A stretch of DNA of 64,000 bases from Eledone cirrhosa (taxonomy: Eukaryota; Mollusca; Cephalopoda; Octopoda; Eledonidae). Positions 22,553-31,069 of the stretch are shown here, piece after piece (within the stretch, counting starts at the first letter, position 1; each line of letters opens with the position of its first letter). The notes beneath the pieces are model-generated. The model ran no database searches. It was not told the DNA's origin and was given only the letters and a program-made list of their open reading frames with translations. A program made the translations under genes and the position numbers. The stretch lies in NCBI GenBank assembly GCA_964016885.1, contig OZ024748.1, positions 30,775,312 through 30,839,311 of the forward strand, given 5' to 3'.

Positions 22553-24718
22553 AATAAACAAGCCAAAAAACTAACCAACTGGAAATCACCAGGCCCAGAT
22601 GGTGTGCAGGGGTATTGGATTAAACATTTAACATCCCTCCACCCGAAGCTGACGGCCATGTTCAATGACTGCTTGGTGTCGGGTGAGGTGCCAGAGTGGT
22701 TGACAAAAGGTACCACAGTTCTGATAATGAAAGACCGAATCAAGGGTAATGATGTTACCAACCATAGACCTATCACATGTCTGTCCGTAGTGTGGAAACT
22801 GTTGACGAGCATTGTGTCTGGGGAAATCTACCATCACCTCCACACAAACAACTTGTTACCGGATGAACAGAAAGGATGCCGAAAGAAGTCACGTGGTACA
22901 AAGGACCAGTTGCTTATTGATAAGATGGTAATGGGGAATTGCAGGAGGAGACACACTGATCTTGCCATGGGATGGATAGACTACAGAAAGGCATTTGACA
23001 TGGTGCCTCATTCCTGGATCACCAAAAGCCTGGAGATCTTCAGGGTGGCAGATAACATCAGACAGTTGCTAGGCAGGAGTATGGGGTCCTGGGAGACAGA
23101 GTTGACATCAACTGGAGTATCCTTGGGAAGCGTGAAGATCAAGAGAGGTATCTTCCAGGGAGATAGCCTGTCCCCTCTGTTGTTTGTCCTTGCCCTGATG
23201 CCCTTGACCATTATGCTGCGAAAAGTGAGAGCAGGATACAAGTTGGGAAGGGGAGAGCTTACCATCAATCACCTCCTCTTCATGGACGATCTTAAGCTCT
23301 TCGGGAAAAGTGAGAAGGAGTTGGATGTGCTTGTTGACACTGTCCGTATTTTCAGCAGTGATATATGTATGCAGTTTGGTATTGGTAAATGTGGAGTCAT
23401 TGTGATGAAGAGGGGTAGGTTGAGCAGAAGTAACGGGATCCAGATACCAACAGGTGAGATGATAAAGGAAATTGACTCTGAGGAAGGATACAAGTATTTG
23501 GGCGTTCTGGAGGCTGATGGCATAAAGAACAAAAAAATGAAGGAATTGTTAAGAACTGAATACATTCGGAGAGTAAGGAGCGTATTGAAGTCACATCTGA
23601 ACAGCAGAAATGCCATAAGCGCAGTAAATTCCCGAGCTGTGTCTATTATTAGGTACAGTGCAGGAATTCTGAGATGGAATGTTGCTGAACAAAAAGAAAT
23701 GGATAGGAAGACTAGGAAGCTATTGACTATCTACAACATGTTCCACAAGAGGAGTGATGTCGATAGACTCTACCTAAGGAGATCTGAGGGTGGAAGAGGT
23801 CTTATCAGCATAGAGGACTGTGTTCGGATGGAGAAAAACAACCTATACAAATACGTGACCTATAGTAAGGAGCCACTGCTCAGAACTGTACTGAAGGAGG
23901 GGACAGTAGGCCAGGGGATGTCCAAGGAGGAAATAACATCAAGGAGGAAGAGCAGCCTCAAGGGAAAATCCCTTCATAGTACCTTCTTTGAGAAAACTGA
24001 ATTTAGAGATCCACAGACATGGAACTGGTTGAGAAGAGGAGACCTCAAAAAGGCTACAGAAGGAATGCTAATGGCTGCGCAGGAGCAGGCCCTCAAAACG
24101 AAGTGGTTGAAGCACCATATCTACAAGGAGGAGGCTAGCCCACTGTGCAGGATCTGTGGAGAGAGAGAGGAGACTGTGGCTCACATTGTGTCCGAGTGTA
24201 AACACCTAGCCCAGACCCACTATAAGGGCTGGAGACACGATGTGATGGGCAGGGTGATCCACTGGCACCTGTGCAAAGTAAACAGTTTACCACATTCTGA
24301 GAAATGGTATGAGCATAGGCCAGAGGCGGTGATGGAGAACAATCAGGTGAAGGTGCTGTGGGATTTTAGGATACAGACGGACAAAAAACTGGAACACAAT
24401 AGACCTGACCTGGTGGTTGTGGACAAAGAAAAAAGATCATGCCTGATTGTGGATGTGGCCTGCCCGTTCGACACGAGAGTGCAAGAGAAGGAGAGGGAGA
24501 AAATTAACCGATACCAGGACCTAAAGTGGGAGGTGAAAAGGATTTGGAACTGCCATGAAGTCAAAGTGATCCCGATTGTCATAGGCGCACTGGGGACTAT
24601 CTCCAAAAGTTTCCAGGGATGGTTAAAGAAAATCGGCCCCTTCACGCTTTTTGGAACGCTTCAAAAGGCATGCTTGCTTGGAACAGCAAGAACCCTCCGA
24701 TACGTCCTGAATATCTGA
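22553..24718 (+). CDS. RLE-type non-LTR retrotransposon ORF (5'-truncated, open)
   Basis: An uninterrupted frame of about 720 codons, open into the (AAT)n on the left, so the start is missing. Order: KSPGPDGVQGYW (RT fingers), NHRPITCLSVVWKLL, GWIDYRKAFDMVPHSW (palm Asp), KRGIFQGDSLSPLLFVLALM, LLFMDDLKLFGKS (MDD-type catalytic box, about residue 243), GYKYLGVLEADG (thumb). Then come a CCHC finger CRICGEREETVAHIVSEC (about 531-548) and the restriction-like endonuclease core RPDLVVVDKEKRSCLIVDVA (about 617-636), ending PIVIGALGTI. The R2/R4/Dong/NeSL group nicks DNA with this nuclease and primes RT there. An intact long frame amid decayed copies suggests a recent insertion. Confidence 0.88.
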   Translation, partial: NKQAKKLTNWKSPGPDGVQGYWIKHLTSLHPKLTAMFNDCLVSGEVPEWLTKGTTVLIMKDRIKGNDVTNHRPITCLSVVWKLLTSIVSGEIYHHLHTNNLLPDEQKGCRKKSRGTKDQLLIDKMVMGNCRRRHTDLAMGWIDYRKAFDMVPHSWITKSLEIFRVADNIRQLLGRSMGSWETELTSTGVSLGSVKIKRGIFQGDSLSPLLFVLALMPLTIMLRKVRAGYKLGRGELTINHLLFMDDLKLFGKSEKELDVLVDTVRIFSSDICMQFGIGKCGVIVMKRGRLSRSNGIQIPTGEMIKEIDSEEGYKYLGVLEADGIKNKKMKELLRTEYIRRVRSVLKSHLNSRNAISAVNSRAVSIIRYSAGILRWNVAEQKEMDRKTRKLLTIYNMFHKRSDVDRLYLRRSEGGRGLISIEDCVRMEKNNLYKYVTYSKEPLLRTVLKEGTVGQGMSKEEITSRRKSSLKGKSLHSTFFEKTEFRDPQTWNWLRRGDLKKATEGMLMAAQEQALKTKWLKHHIYKEEASPLCRICGEREETVAHIVSECKHLAQTHYKGWRHDVMGRVIHWHLCKVNSLPHSEKWYEHRPEAVMENNQVKVLWDFRIQTDKKLEHNRPDLVVVDKEKRSCLIVDVACPFDTRVQEKEREKINRYQDLKWEVKRIWNCHEVKVIPIVIGALGTISKSFQGWLKKIGPFTLFGTLQKACLLGTARTLRYVLNI

Positions 24719-24831
24719 GGCTGCAGGTAGTGGCTTGATATTCAATCCAACGGACTTTCCAGTTAACCAACATCAATGACTGAGATTCAAGGAATAACAA
24801 TAACAATAATAATAATAATAATAATAATAAT
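24719..24831 (+). repeat. LINE 3' UTR and (AAT)n tail
   Basis: Eighty bases of 3' UTR run into 'aataacaataacaataataa', so the LINE is flanked by AAT repeats on both sides. Confidence 0.8.
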
Positions 24832-25170
24832 GGAAATTGAGAACTAAAACAATACCAGTGGTTGTAGGCGCTCTGGGAATGATACCTAAGGGGTCTAATG
24901 ATTACTTATCGCAGATCCCAGGAAACCCGCGTATAGGAGAAATACAAAAGATAGTACTAATGGGAACTGCCCATATACTAAGGAAGATTCTGTCAATATA
25001 AGTACATCACAAGTCTAAACACTAAAGATGCATGTGTGAGTATGTATGTTCTTCCTTGAACATGGCGGACCTTGTTGTCTCTTGAGGTCACTGGTTGTGA
25101 CTTGGTGATAACTCGTATGAACATAAAGCAAGATAAATGCAACTGTAATAATAATAATAATAACAATAAT
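24832..25170 (+). pseudogene. RLE LINE C-terminal fragment, second family
   Basis: Starts within the nuclease-proximal tail: PVVVGALGMIPKGSNDYLSQ, IPGNPRIGEIQKIVLMGTAH, ILRKILSI and stop (about 25002). The 3' UTR ends in (AAT)n at 25147-25170. A related but distinct family from the preceding element; again bordered by AAT repeats on both sides. Confidence 0.75.
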
Positions 25171-25530
25171 GGAAGAAGACGCATGTAGTGGATAGAGTGT
25201 TATGGAATCGCTCTGGTAAGTTTTTGATTTTTTACATATTTAAAACAATTGTGATAGAATAATTCTTATTACAAATGGGATATAAGGCACCAAATAATTC
25301 TTATTACAAATGGGATATAAGCCTTAGCTCTCAGGAAGTGAGAACCCATAACACCCTGGCATATGGCTCAAATATTTAATTTTGTATTCAAAATTTTATA
25401 TTCAAAAAAGAAAATGGTTACAAATGGAAGAAAACCCCTGTGTACACTAAATACAACAGCCAAATAATGGCAATTTTACCACCACCAATCAACCCCAGCA
25501 CAATAATAATAATTATTATTGTATGCCGAG
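25171..25530. other. No gene; short tandem duplication
   Basis: 'caaataattcttattacaaatgggatata' is duplicated in tandem at about 25255-25320. Nothing else recognised. Confidence 0.5.
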
Positions 25531-25533
25531 GTT

Positions 25534-25627
25534 AACTTTGCCTTTCATCCTTACGGGGTCGATAAAATAAAGTACCAGTAATGTACTGGGTAATTGCTGG
25601 CCTTGTGCCAAAAGTAGAAACAATTAC
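25534..25627 (+). mobile_element. SINE family A, 3' half
   Basis: From 'gccgaggttaactttgcctt' to 'ccaaaagtagaaacaatta', clean match to the consensus, preceded by AAT/ATT repeats. Confidence 0.85.
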
Positions 25628-25906
25628 TATTGTATCTCAAGTTTCCTGAAAATGTTTAGTTCAAATATTAAGGAAAGATGTCAACATGTATATTAAACAT
25701 AGGCAACAAACCACATAGCTACTGCTAACAAAAATACCAAACAAACACAACAATACATTGTAGTGGCTACAACATTTAGCCAGAGACAAACCAACAGCGG
25801 CAACAACACCATTACTACAGTACCACTACCCCATCACCACCGCCACCACCACTCCATCATTGTTACCATCACTATTACCCCCACTACCTTCTGTTAACTT
25901 AAGAAA
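25628..25906. other. CAA/CCA-rich sequence, no gene
   Basis: Increasingly CAC/CCA-rich toward the trinucleotide block that follows. Confidence 0.5.
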
Positions 25907-26590
25907 AGTTGATGGTGGTGATGGTGTTGATGATGGTGGTGATGGTGATGATGATGGTGGTGATGATGGTGGTGTGATGTTGGTGATGATGGGGGGGAAG
26001 GTGGTGATGATGGGGGGAAGATGGTGATGATGGGGGGAAGGTGGTGATGATGGGGGAGAAGGTGGTGATGATGGTGTTGATGATGGGGGTGATGATGGGG
26101 TGATGATGGTGGAAGGAGGTGATGATGGGGTTGATGATGGTGGTGATGATGGGGGGTGATGATGGGGGAAGGTGGTGATGATGGTGTTGATGATGGTGGT
26201 GATGATGGGAGTGAAGGTGGTGATGATGGTGTTGATGATGATGGGGGAAGGTGGTGATGATGGTGTTGATGATGGTGATGATGGTGGTGATGATGGTGTT
26301 GATGATGGTAGTTATGATGGTGGTGATGATGGTGGTGATGATGGTGGTGATGGTGGTGGTGATGGTGTAAATGATGGTGGTGATGATGGTGGTGATGAAG
26401 GTGATGATGGTAGTTATGGTGGTGATGATGTTAGTTATGATGGTGATGATGATGGTGTTGATGATAGTAGTTATGATGGTGGTGGTGATGATGATGATGA
26501 TGGTGGTGATGATGGTGGTGATGATGGTGGTGATGATGGTGGTGATGGTATTGATGATGATGATGGTGGTAATGATGATGGTGGTGAAGG
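25907..26590. repeat. (GATGGT)n trinucleotide block
   Basis: Nearly 700 bp of GAT/GGT trinucleotides with a longer-period substructure ('gatgatggtgttgatgatgg', 'gggggaaggtggtgatgat'). All open frames over it (Ile/Thr/His or Asp/Gly/Val runs) are artefacts. Confidence 0.95.
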
Positions 26591-26823
26591 TGTGTGGCTT
26601 AGTTGTTAAAGTGTTGAGCTTATGATCATAGACATACAGTTGTTTGTTGCTCCAGTCCAATCAGCTGCAAACAATTAGTTGTAACAGTAATTCAAAGAAC
26701 CAACCTTGTTACACACTGTGTCATGCTGAATCTCCCTGAGAATTACATTAAAGTTACATGTGCCTGTTTAATTTCATGAGCAGGCTGCTCCATTGATTGA
26801 ACAACTGGAACACTCATTTAAAC
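26591..26823 (+). mobile_element. SINE with cephalopod-type core
   Basis: tRNA-like head 'gtgtgtggcttagttgttaa' followed by 'cacactgtgtcatgctgaat', 'ctccctgagaattacattaa' and 'tttcatgagcaggctgctcc'. The last blocks match, as I recall it, the core domain of the cephalopod Ceph-SINE family. The 3' end abuts the hAT-like MITE. Confidence 0.7.
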
Positions 26824-27010
26824 CAGGCATGCCAAACATGCAGCCCTTTACAAACACGCCTGCAGCCCGCACAAAGATTTTTACAGTGCAAGCGTAATAT
26901 AAAATAAAAATATTAGTTGTAATGTACACAATTAGTTGTCATGTGTGGCCCTCAGACAAAACATATGTGACCCATGTGGCCCTCGGGTGATCCTCAGTTT
27001 GACAAGCCTG
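26824..27010. mobile_element. hAT-like MITE
   Basis: 187 bp with imperfect inverted ends (CAGGCATGCCAAAC and GTTTGACAAGCCTG) and GGCCCTCGGGTG-type subterminal sequence. The flanking 8-mers ATTTAAAC (26816-26823) and ATCTAAGC (27011-27018) match at 6 of 8 positions, a decayed hAT-type target duplication. Confidence 0.75.
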
Positions 27011-27349
27011 ATCTAAGCCCCCCTGAAGTCCAACAACAATAACAATAGCAATAACAATAACAACAGCAACAATATCAACAACTACAACAATAATAAAATA
27101 GATTAAAAAATTAATATCACTAAGATAAAATTCTTTTTTTTTAATGTAAATATCTGAATAGAAATGTCAGAATTGTTAACTTACGAAAACATATTGATAA
27201 TCTGGAATATATTTTGTACATGTTTGAAAATGGTTTCACAATGAAATCTGGAGTGATCTGGTTTAACGTGAATAGTTAACAGGAAATAAGAATACAATCA
27301 ACATTTTTATATACAATGTAATCTTTATTGGATCTTTATTGTCACAGAG
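27011..27349. other. AT/CAA-rich, no gene
   Basis: Contains a CAA/CAAT run at 27030-27090. Nothing else recognised. Confidence 0.5.
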
Positions 27350-27765
27350 TTTAATCATCCACAGCATCAACACCACCACCACCAACACTATACCACCACC
27401 ACCATCACCACTACCACCACCAGCACCAGCACCAACACCACCAACACCACCAACACCACCATCAACACTGCCATCACCACAACCACTGCCACCACCACCA
27501 TCACCACCACCACTGCCACCATCAACACCACTACCACCACCATCAACATCACCGTCACCACTACCAACACCACCACCACCACGACCACCACAACTACCAC
27601 CATCAACACCACCACCACCACCACCACCACTGCCACCATCACTACCACTACCACCACTACCAACACCACCACTACCAACACCACCACTCCCACTACCACC
27701 ATCAACACCACCACCACCACCACTACCACCACCACCACCATCAACACCACTGCCAACACCACCAA
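27350..27765. repeat. (CCA)n/(CAC)n trinucleotide block
   Basis: About 400 bp of CAC/CAT/CAA triplets; no codon or substitution signal of a real protein. Confidence 0.95.
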
Positions 27766-27925
27766 TATTATATATGAAAATTGAGAAAAAACTCTAATTA
27801 TGGGAGTATAAACAAGATAGACAAAAATGTATTCGCTTATATATAAATCTCTCTACCATGGTTTCATACCAGGAAGAATTCTTATTGGAACCACCAATAA
27901 TTAAAGAATCTGCTATACTCTTCAG

Positions 27926-28195
27926 CGGAGTTTAATTATTCAAGAAGAGCTAAGAGAAAATGAACAAGATATAATACAAACTGTTTCCTTTATTGAGGCA
28001 ACATTGTGGAATAAAAACATTCGTAGTGTTTCGTTATCAAAATCTCATAGCATATTAGAACTATTTGAGAGGCTTATAATGTCACTAGAATTAACAGCCA
28101 AAAGACCGCCTGGTACAGCTCAACAAACTAAGAGTATGGTGGATTCTTCAATTATTAGTAGTTCCAATATAAATTCTTCCTCATATGAAACTATG
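27926..28195 (+). CDS. Candidate host exon, unknown protein
   Basis: Acceptor 'tatactcttcag' (27914-27925) and donor ATG|GTAGGG (28196) bound exactly 270 bp, 90 codons, phase 0 at both ends, with one open frame. It starts RSLIIQEELRENEQDIIQTV, continues SFIEATLWNKNIRSVSLSKS and HSILELFERLIMSLELTAKR, and ends in a Ser-rich stretch. It looks like amphipathic helices followed by a disordered part, with mixed codon use unlike the surrounding simple repeats. I do not recognise the family. It could also be an exon-like part of an unknown repeat. Confidence 0.4.
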
Positions 28196-28758
28196 GTAGG
28201 GAGATCTATAGCGATTATTTGTATGGTTGAGGTGGTGAATTGATTGTGTTGTGGTGTTGATTCATTTGTTGCATGTGTGCTCACTTATAGCTTGCTGTGG
28301 TGTGGTCACTATTGTGTGATACAGTGTGACCAGAGGTTGCATGTGTGTAGGTAAGTGAGGTAGTGTTCAATAAGATGATGATGATATGATAGTTCCTTGA
28401 TCACACAGAAAATGAATATATATAAATGAACCACAATAACACCAAACCGCTATATTATTAATTTATTGAAAATAGCTCATGCTGAAGCTATACGAAAAAT
28501 ACACAAGAATTATGTACTTTATTTGTTTGTTTGTAAAAGTAGAGTTGATCTAAGACAGGCTATTTATATCTGTCACTTCCTCTGTTCCCTGGTTGTCCAC
28601 TTTCAGACTTGTTTATACCTGAAAAGAAATAACCCAGAAAATGACCATTAAATGTCACCCAGGGGTGACATTTAACGGTGCGAACAGATTTTGCTACAGA
28701 TCTACATATAGGTAAGTTTAGCATGATTAGAGATTTTCTCACTTAATTTTAATATATA

Positions 28759-28795
<37 letters not shown>
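28196..28795. other. Putative intron / no gene
   Basis: Follows the candidate exon. No clear next exon; a short frame at 28466-28651 lacks splice support. Ends in (AC)n(TA)n at 28760-28795. Confidence 0.4.
28648..28675. repeat. 13-bp stem hairpin
   Basis: TTAAATGTCACCC, loop AG, GGGTGACATTTAA: a perfect inverted repeat. Confidence 0.85.
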
Positions 28796-28796
<1 letters not shown>

Positions 28797-28799
28797 GAA

Positions 28800-28988
28800 A
28801 ATGTTTAACCTCGACGGCAGAGCTCAAGCCGTTTCATGGGCTATTTCTGCCCACAAATAGCCGTCAAAACGGCTTGCGCTCTGCCGTCAGGTTAAACATT
28901 TTACTATTACCCACTCTACTACCCTAAGTATTGAGTACTCTGGTGCGTTATAGTCCATCTGGTTCCTTACCACAACTCCTTTGTTATA
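28800..28988 (-). repeat. Hairpin repeat, copy 2
   Basis: Inverted arms around 28806-28830 and 28860-28888 ('cggcagagctcaagccgttt' against its complement). On its right are 'agtactctggtgcgttatag' and the rest of the leader seen at 12.6 kb, here reversed. The stem sequence differs from copy 1 but both contain GGCAGAGCTC-like ends. Confidence 0.75.
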
Positions 28989-29484
28989 TATATAAACTGT
29001 AGCAAAATAGCGGCTGGTGTTCCATTTGCTACACTGTTTGTGAGTGTATGTATATGTTTGTGTGTGTTTGTGTGAATGTATGTCTGTGAGTGTGTATTTC
29101 TGTAAGTGTGTCTATGTTTGCATGTTTAAAATACTCATACAGTCATCAAAGCACTAATTTTCATTTCAGCCATGCAGCATTCAGCATCAAACCTATCAAG
29201 TGCATGTTAGAGATCACCTTCTGCCGATTTAAGAAATATATATATACTGGGCTTTTGCAGAATTTCTGTCTACCAAATTTCTTTCACAATGCATTGGTCA
29301 ACCCTATGATTTAGTAGAAAACATTTGTTGAATCTGAAACCGAGTGGTTACAAATTGAACTCATGAACCAGACAGCCAGGCCTACATCTTATATATTTAT
29401 ATATATATATATTGGGTACACAAGAGGGGTAGTTGGATAACAGGCAGGCTAACAGGAAAGGAAAATTGGTAATTAAATAAAATC

Positions 29485-30193
29485 ATCATCTTCATCATCA
29501 TCATCATCATTTTACGTCCGCTTGCAAGGGCGGGACGGGTCCTCTTCAGCACAGAATCTCTCCATTCATCACGGTTCTTTGCCATCTCTGTGAGCTTCAG
29601 TGACCTGAAGTCAGCTCTCACCACCTCTCCCCCATGACTTCTGTGGTTTTCCTCTACTGCATTTTCCTTCTACTGGGATTACTTGGCACTTCTTCACCCA
29701 GCGGTCATCTTCCATGCGCATCACATGTCCATACCAACACATTCTTCTCTCCCCCACACTACAGTTTATCCCTCTTATACACAGTTTCACTCTCAACTCG
29801 TCCATGCTTGGTTGTTCATGCACATTGACATTGCACATCCATCGGAGCATGCTTGCTTCATTTCTCTCCAGCCTTCACATATCCTCTGCAATTGCTGTCT
29901 ATGTCTCACTACCATGCAGCATTGCTCATTTCACACAGGCATCATACAACCGGCCTTTCATTCATAGGGAGAAAACCTTCGTTGTCAACAGAGGAAAAAA
30001 CTTCCTCCATCCTTTCCTTATTCTAGATACTATGGCCTCACAAGCTATCAACCACCACTATAGAACCTACCTGCATTTGAAAAATGTCTCTATTACTGAC
30101 ATTTCTACTATCAAATTTCCCTGAACATCTACTACACATGAAATTTTCCTTTCCTGTTAGCCTGCCTGTTATCCAACTACCCCTCTTGTGTAC

Positions 30194-30195
<2 letters not shown>
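29485..30195 (-). pseudogene. RTE-like LINE 3' end, second subfamily
   Basis: Minus-strand frames read MLRWMCNVNVHEQPSMDELR and RRMCWYGHVMRMEDDRWVKK (29611-29850), then VVRADFRSLKLTEMAKNRDE to a stop near 29500. Upstream (29860-30195) is the decayed Cys-finger region. The 3' terminus (29487-29540) is 'cccgcccttgcaagcggacg' followed by (ATG)n on the minus strand. This is the same tail as the family-B SINEs at 45.2 and 48.3 kb and differs from the tail of the 33.6-kb LINE. Confidence 0.8.
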
Positions 30196-30240
<45 letters not shown>

Positions 30241-30375
30241 GGCCTGGCTGTCTGGTTCATGAGTTCAATTTGTAACCACTCGGTTTCAGATTCAACAAAT
30301 GTTTTCTACTAAATCATAGCATTGTGAAAGAAATTTGGTAGACAGAAATTCTGTAAAAGCCCAGTATATATATAT

Positions 30376-30715
30376 ATTTAAGTAAGTATGTTTTGAAACA
30401 GCGAGCAAGGTTTGAAATTAGAAAATAGAAGCTTTCACAGTATTTTTTGACTAAAGAAATTTTAGCCTGATAGTGGGGTTTAGAACCCTCAGAGAAATGG
30501 AAAAAGATGAGTACTGACGTACATGGGAGTCGAAACCACATCTTTACAATATGTAATGGTAGCACAGTGGTCTGGATAACCAAAGATGTGGGTTCGACTC
30601 CCATGTACGTCAATACTCATCTTTTCCCATTTCTCTGAGGGTTCTAAACCCCACTATCAGGCTAAAATTTCTTTAGTCAAAAAATACGGTGGAAGCTTCT
30701 ATTTTCTAATATATA
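30376..30715. repeat. Palindrome with tRNA-like centre
   Basis: Arms about 30418-30548 and 30573-30708 are reverse complements. The loop and right arm contain 'tagcacagtggtctggataa' followed by 'gtgggttcgactccca', good A-box and B-box matches of a Pol III promoter. It looks like a tRNA-derived SINE that inserted or copied itself head-to-head inside the larger inverted repeat. Confidence 0.75.
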
Positions 30716-31069
30716 TATTTCTTAAATCGGCAGAAGGTGATCTCTAACATGCACTTGATAGGTTTGATGCTGAACGCTGCATGGCTGGAATGAAAATTAG
30801 TGCTGTGACGACTGTATGAGTATATTATTTTAAACATGCAAACACAGACACACTTACAGAAATACACACTCACACACACACATTCACACAAACACACACA
30901 TACATTCACACAAATACACAAAAACATACATTTACACAAATACATACATACACTCACAAACAGTGTAGCAAATGAAACACCAGCCACTATTTTGCTACAG
31001 TTTTTTCACCATCCCCTTCCTTCCTTTAACACACACATACATTCACACACGCATCATGCAATCAAGCAG

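Larger units (their letters stand above)
28995..31003. repeat. 2-kb interrupted inverted repeat
   Basis: Left arm 28995-29465 reappears reversed at 30140-31003 (for example 'actgtagcaaaatag' at 28997 against 'ctattttgctacagt' at 30987; 'gaaccagacagccaggccta' at 29367 against its complement near 30250). The right arm is split by a second palindrome at 30376-30715, and the centre is a LINE fragment. Confidence 0.85.

Noticed and set aside
25899..26660. Long open frames of His/Ile/Thr or Asp/Gly/Val
   Set aside because: Pure consequence of the GAT/GGT trinucleotide block; open on both strands and in several frames.
27339..27797. Pro-rich 152-codon frame
   Set aside because: CCA/CAC repeat artefact, with an equally open Val-rich frame on the other strand.
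28466..28651. Possible second exon after 28195
   Set aside because: Splice sites are weak and the frame does not join the preceding exon convincingly.
30550..30610. Possible tRNA gene (A- and B-box present)
   Set aside because: No cloverleaf with matching acceptor arms; it lies inside a palindromic repeat, so it is a tRNA-derived SINE.
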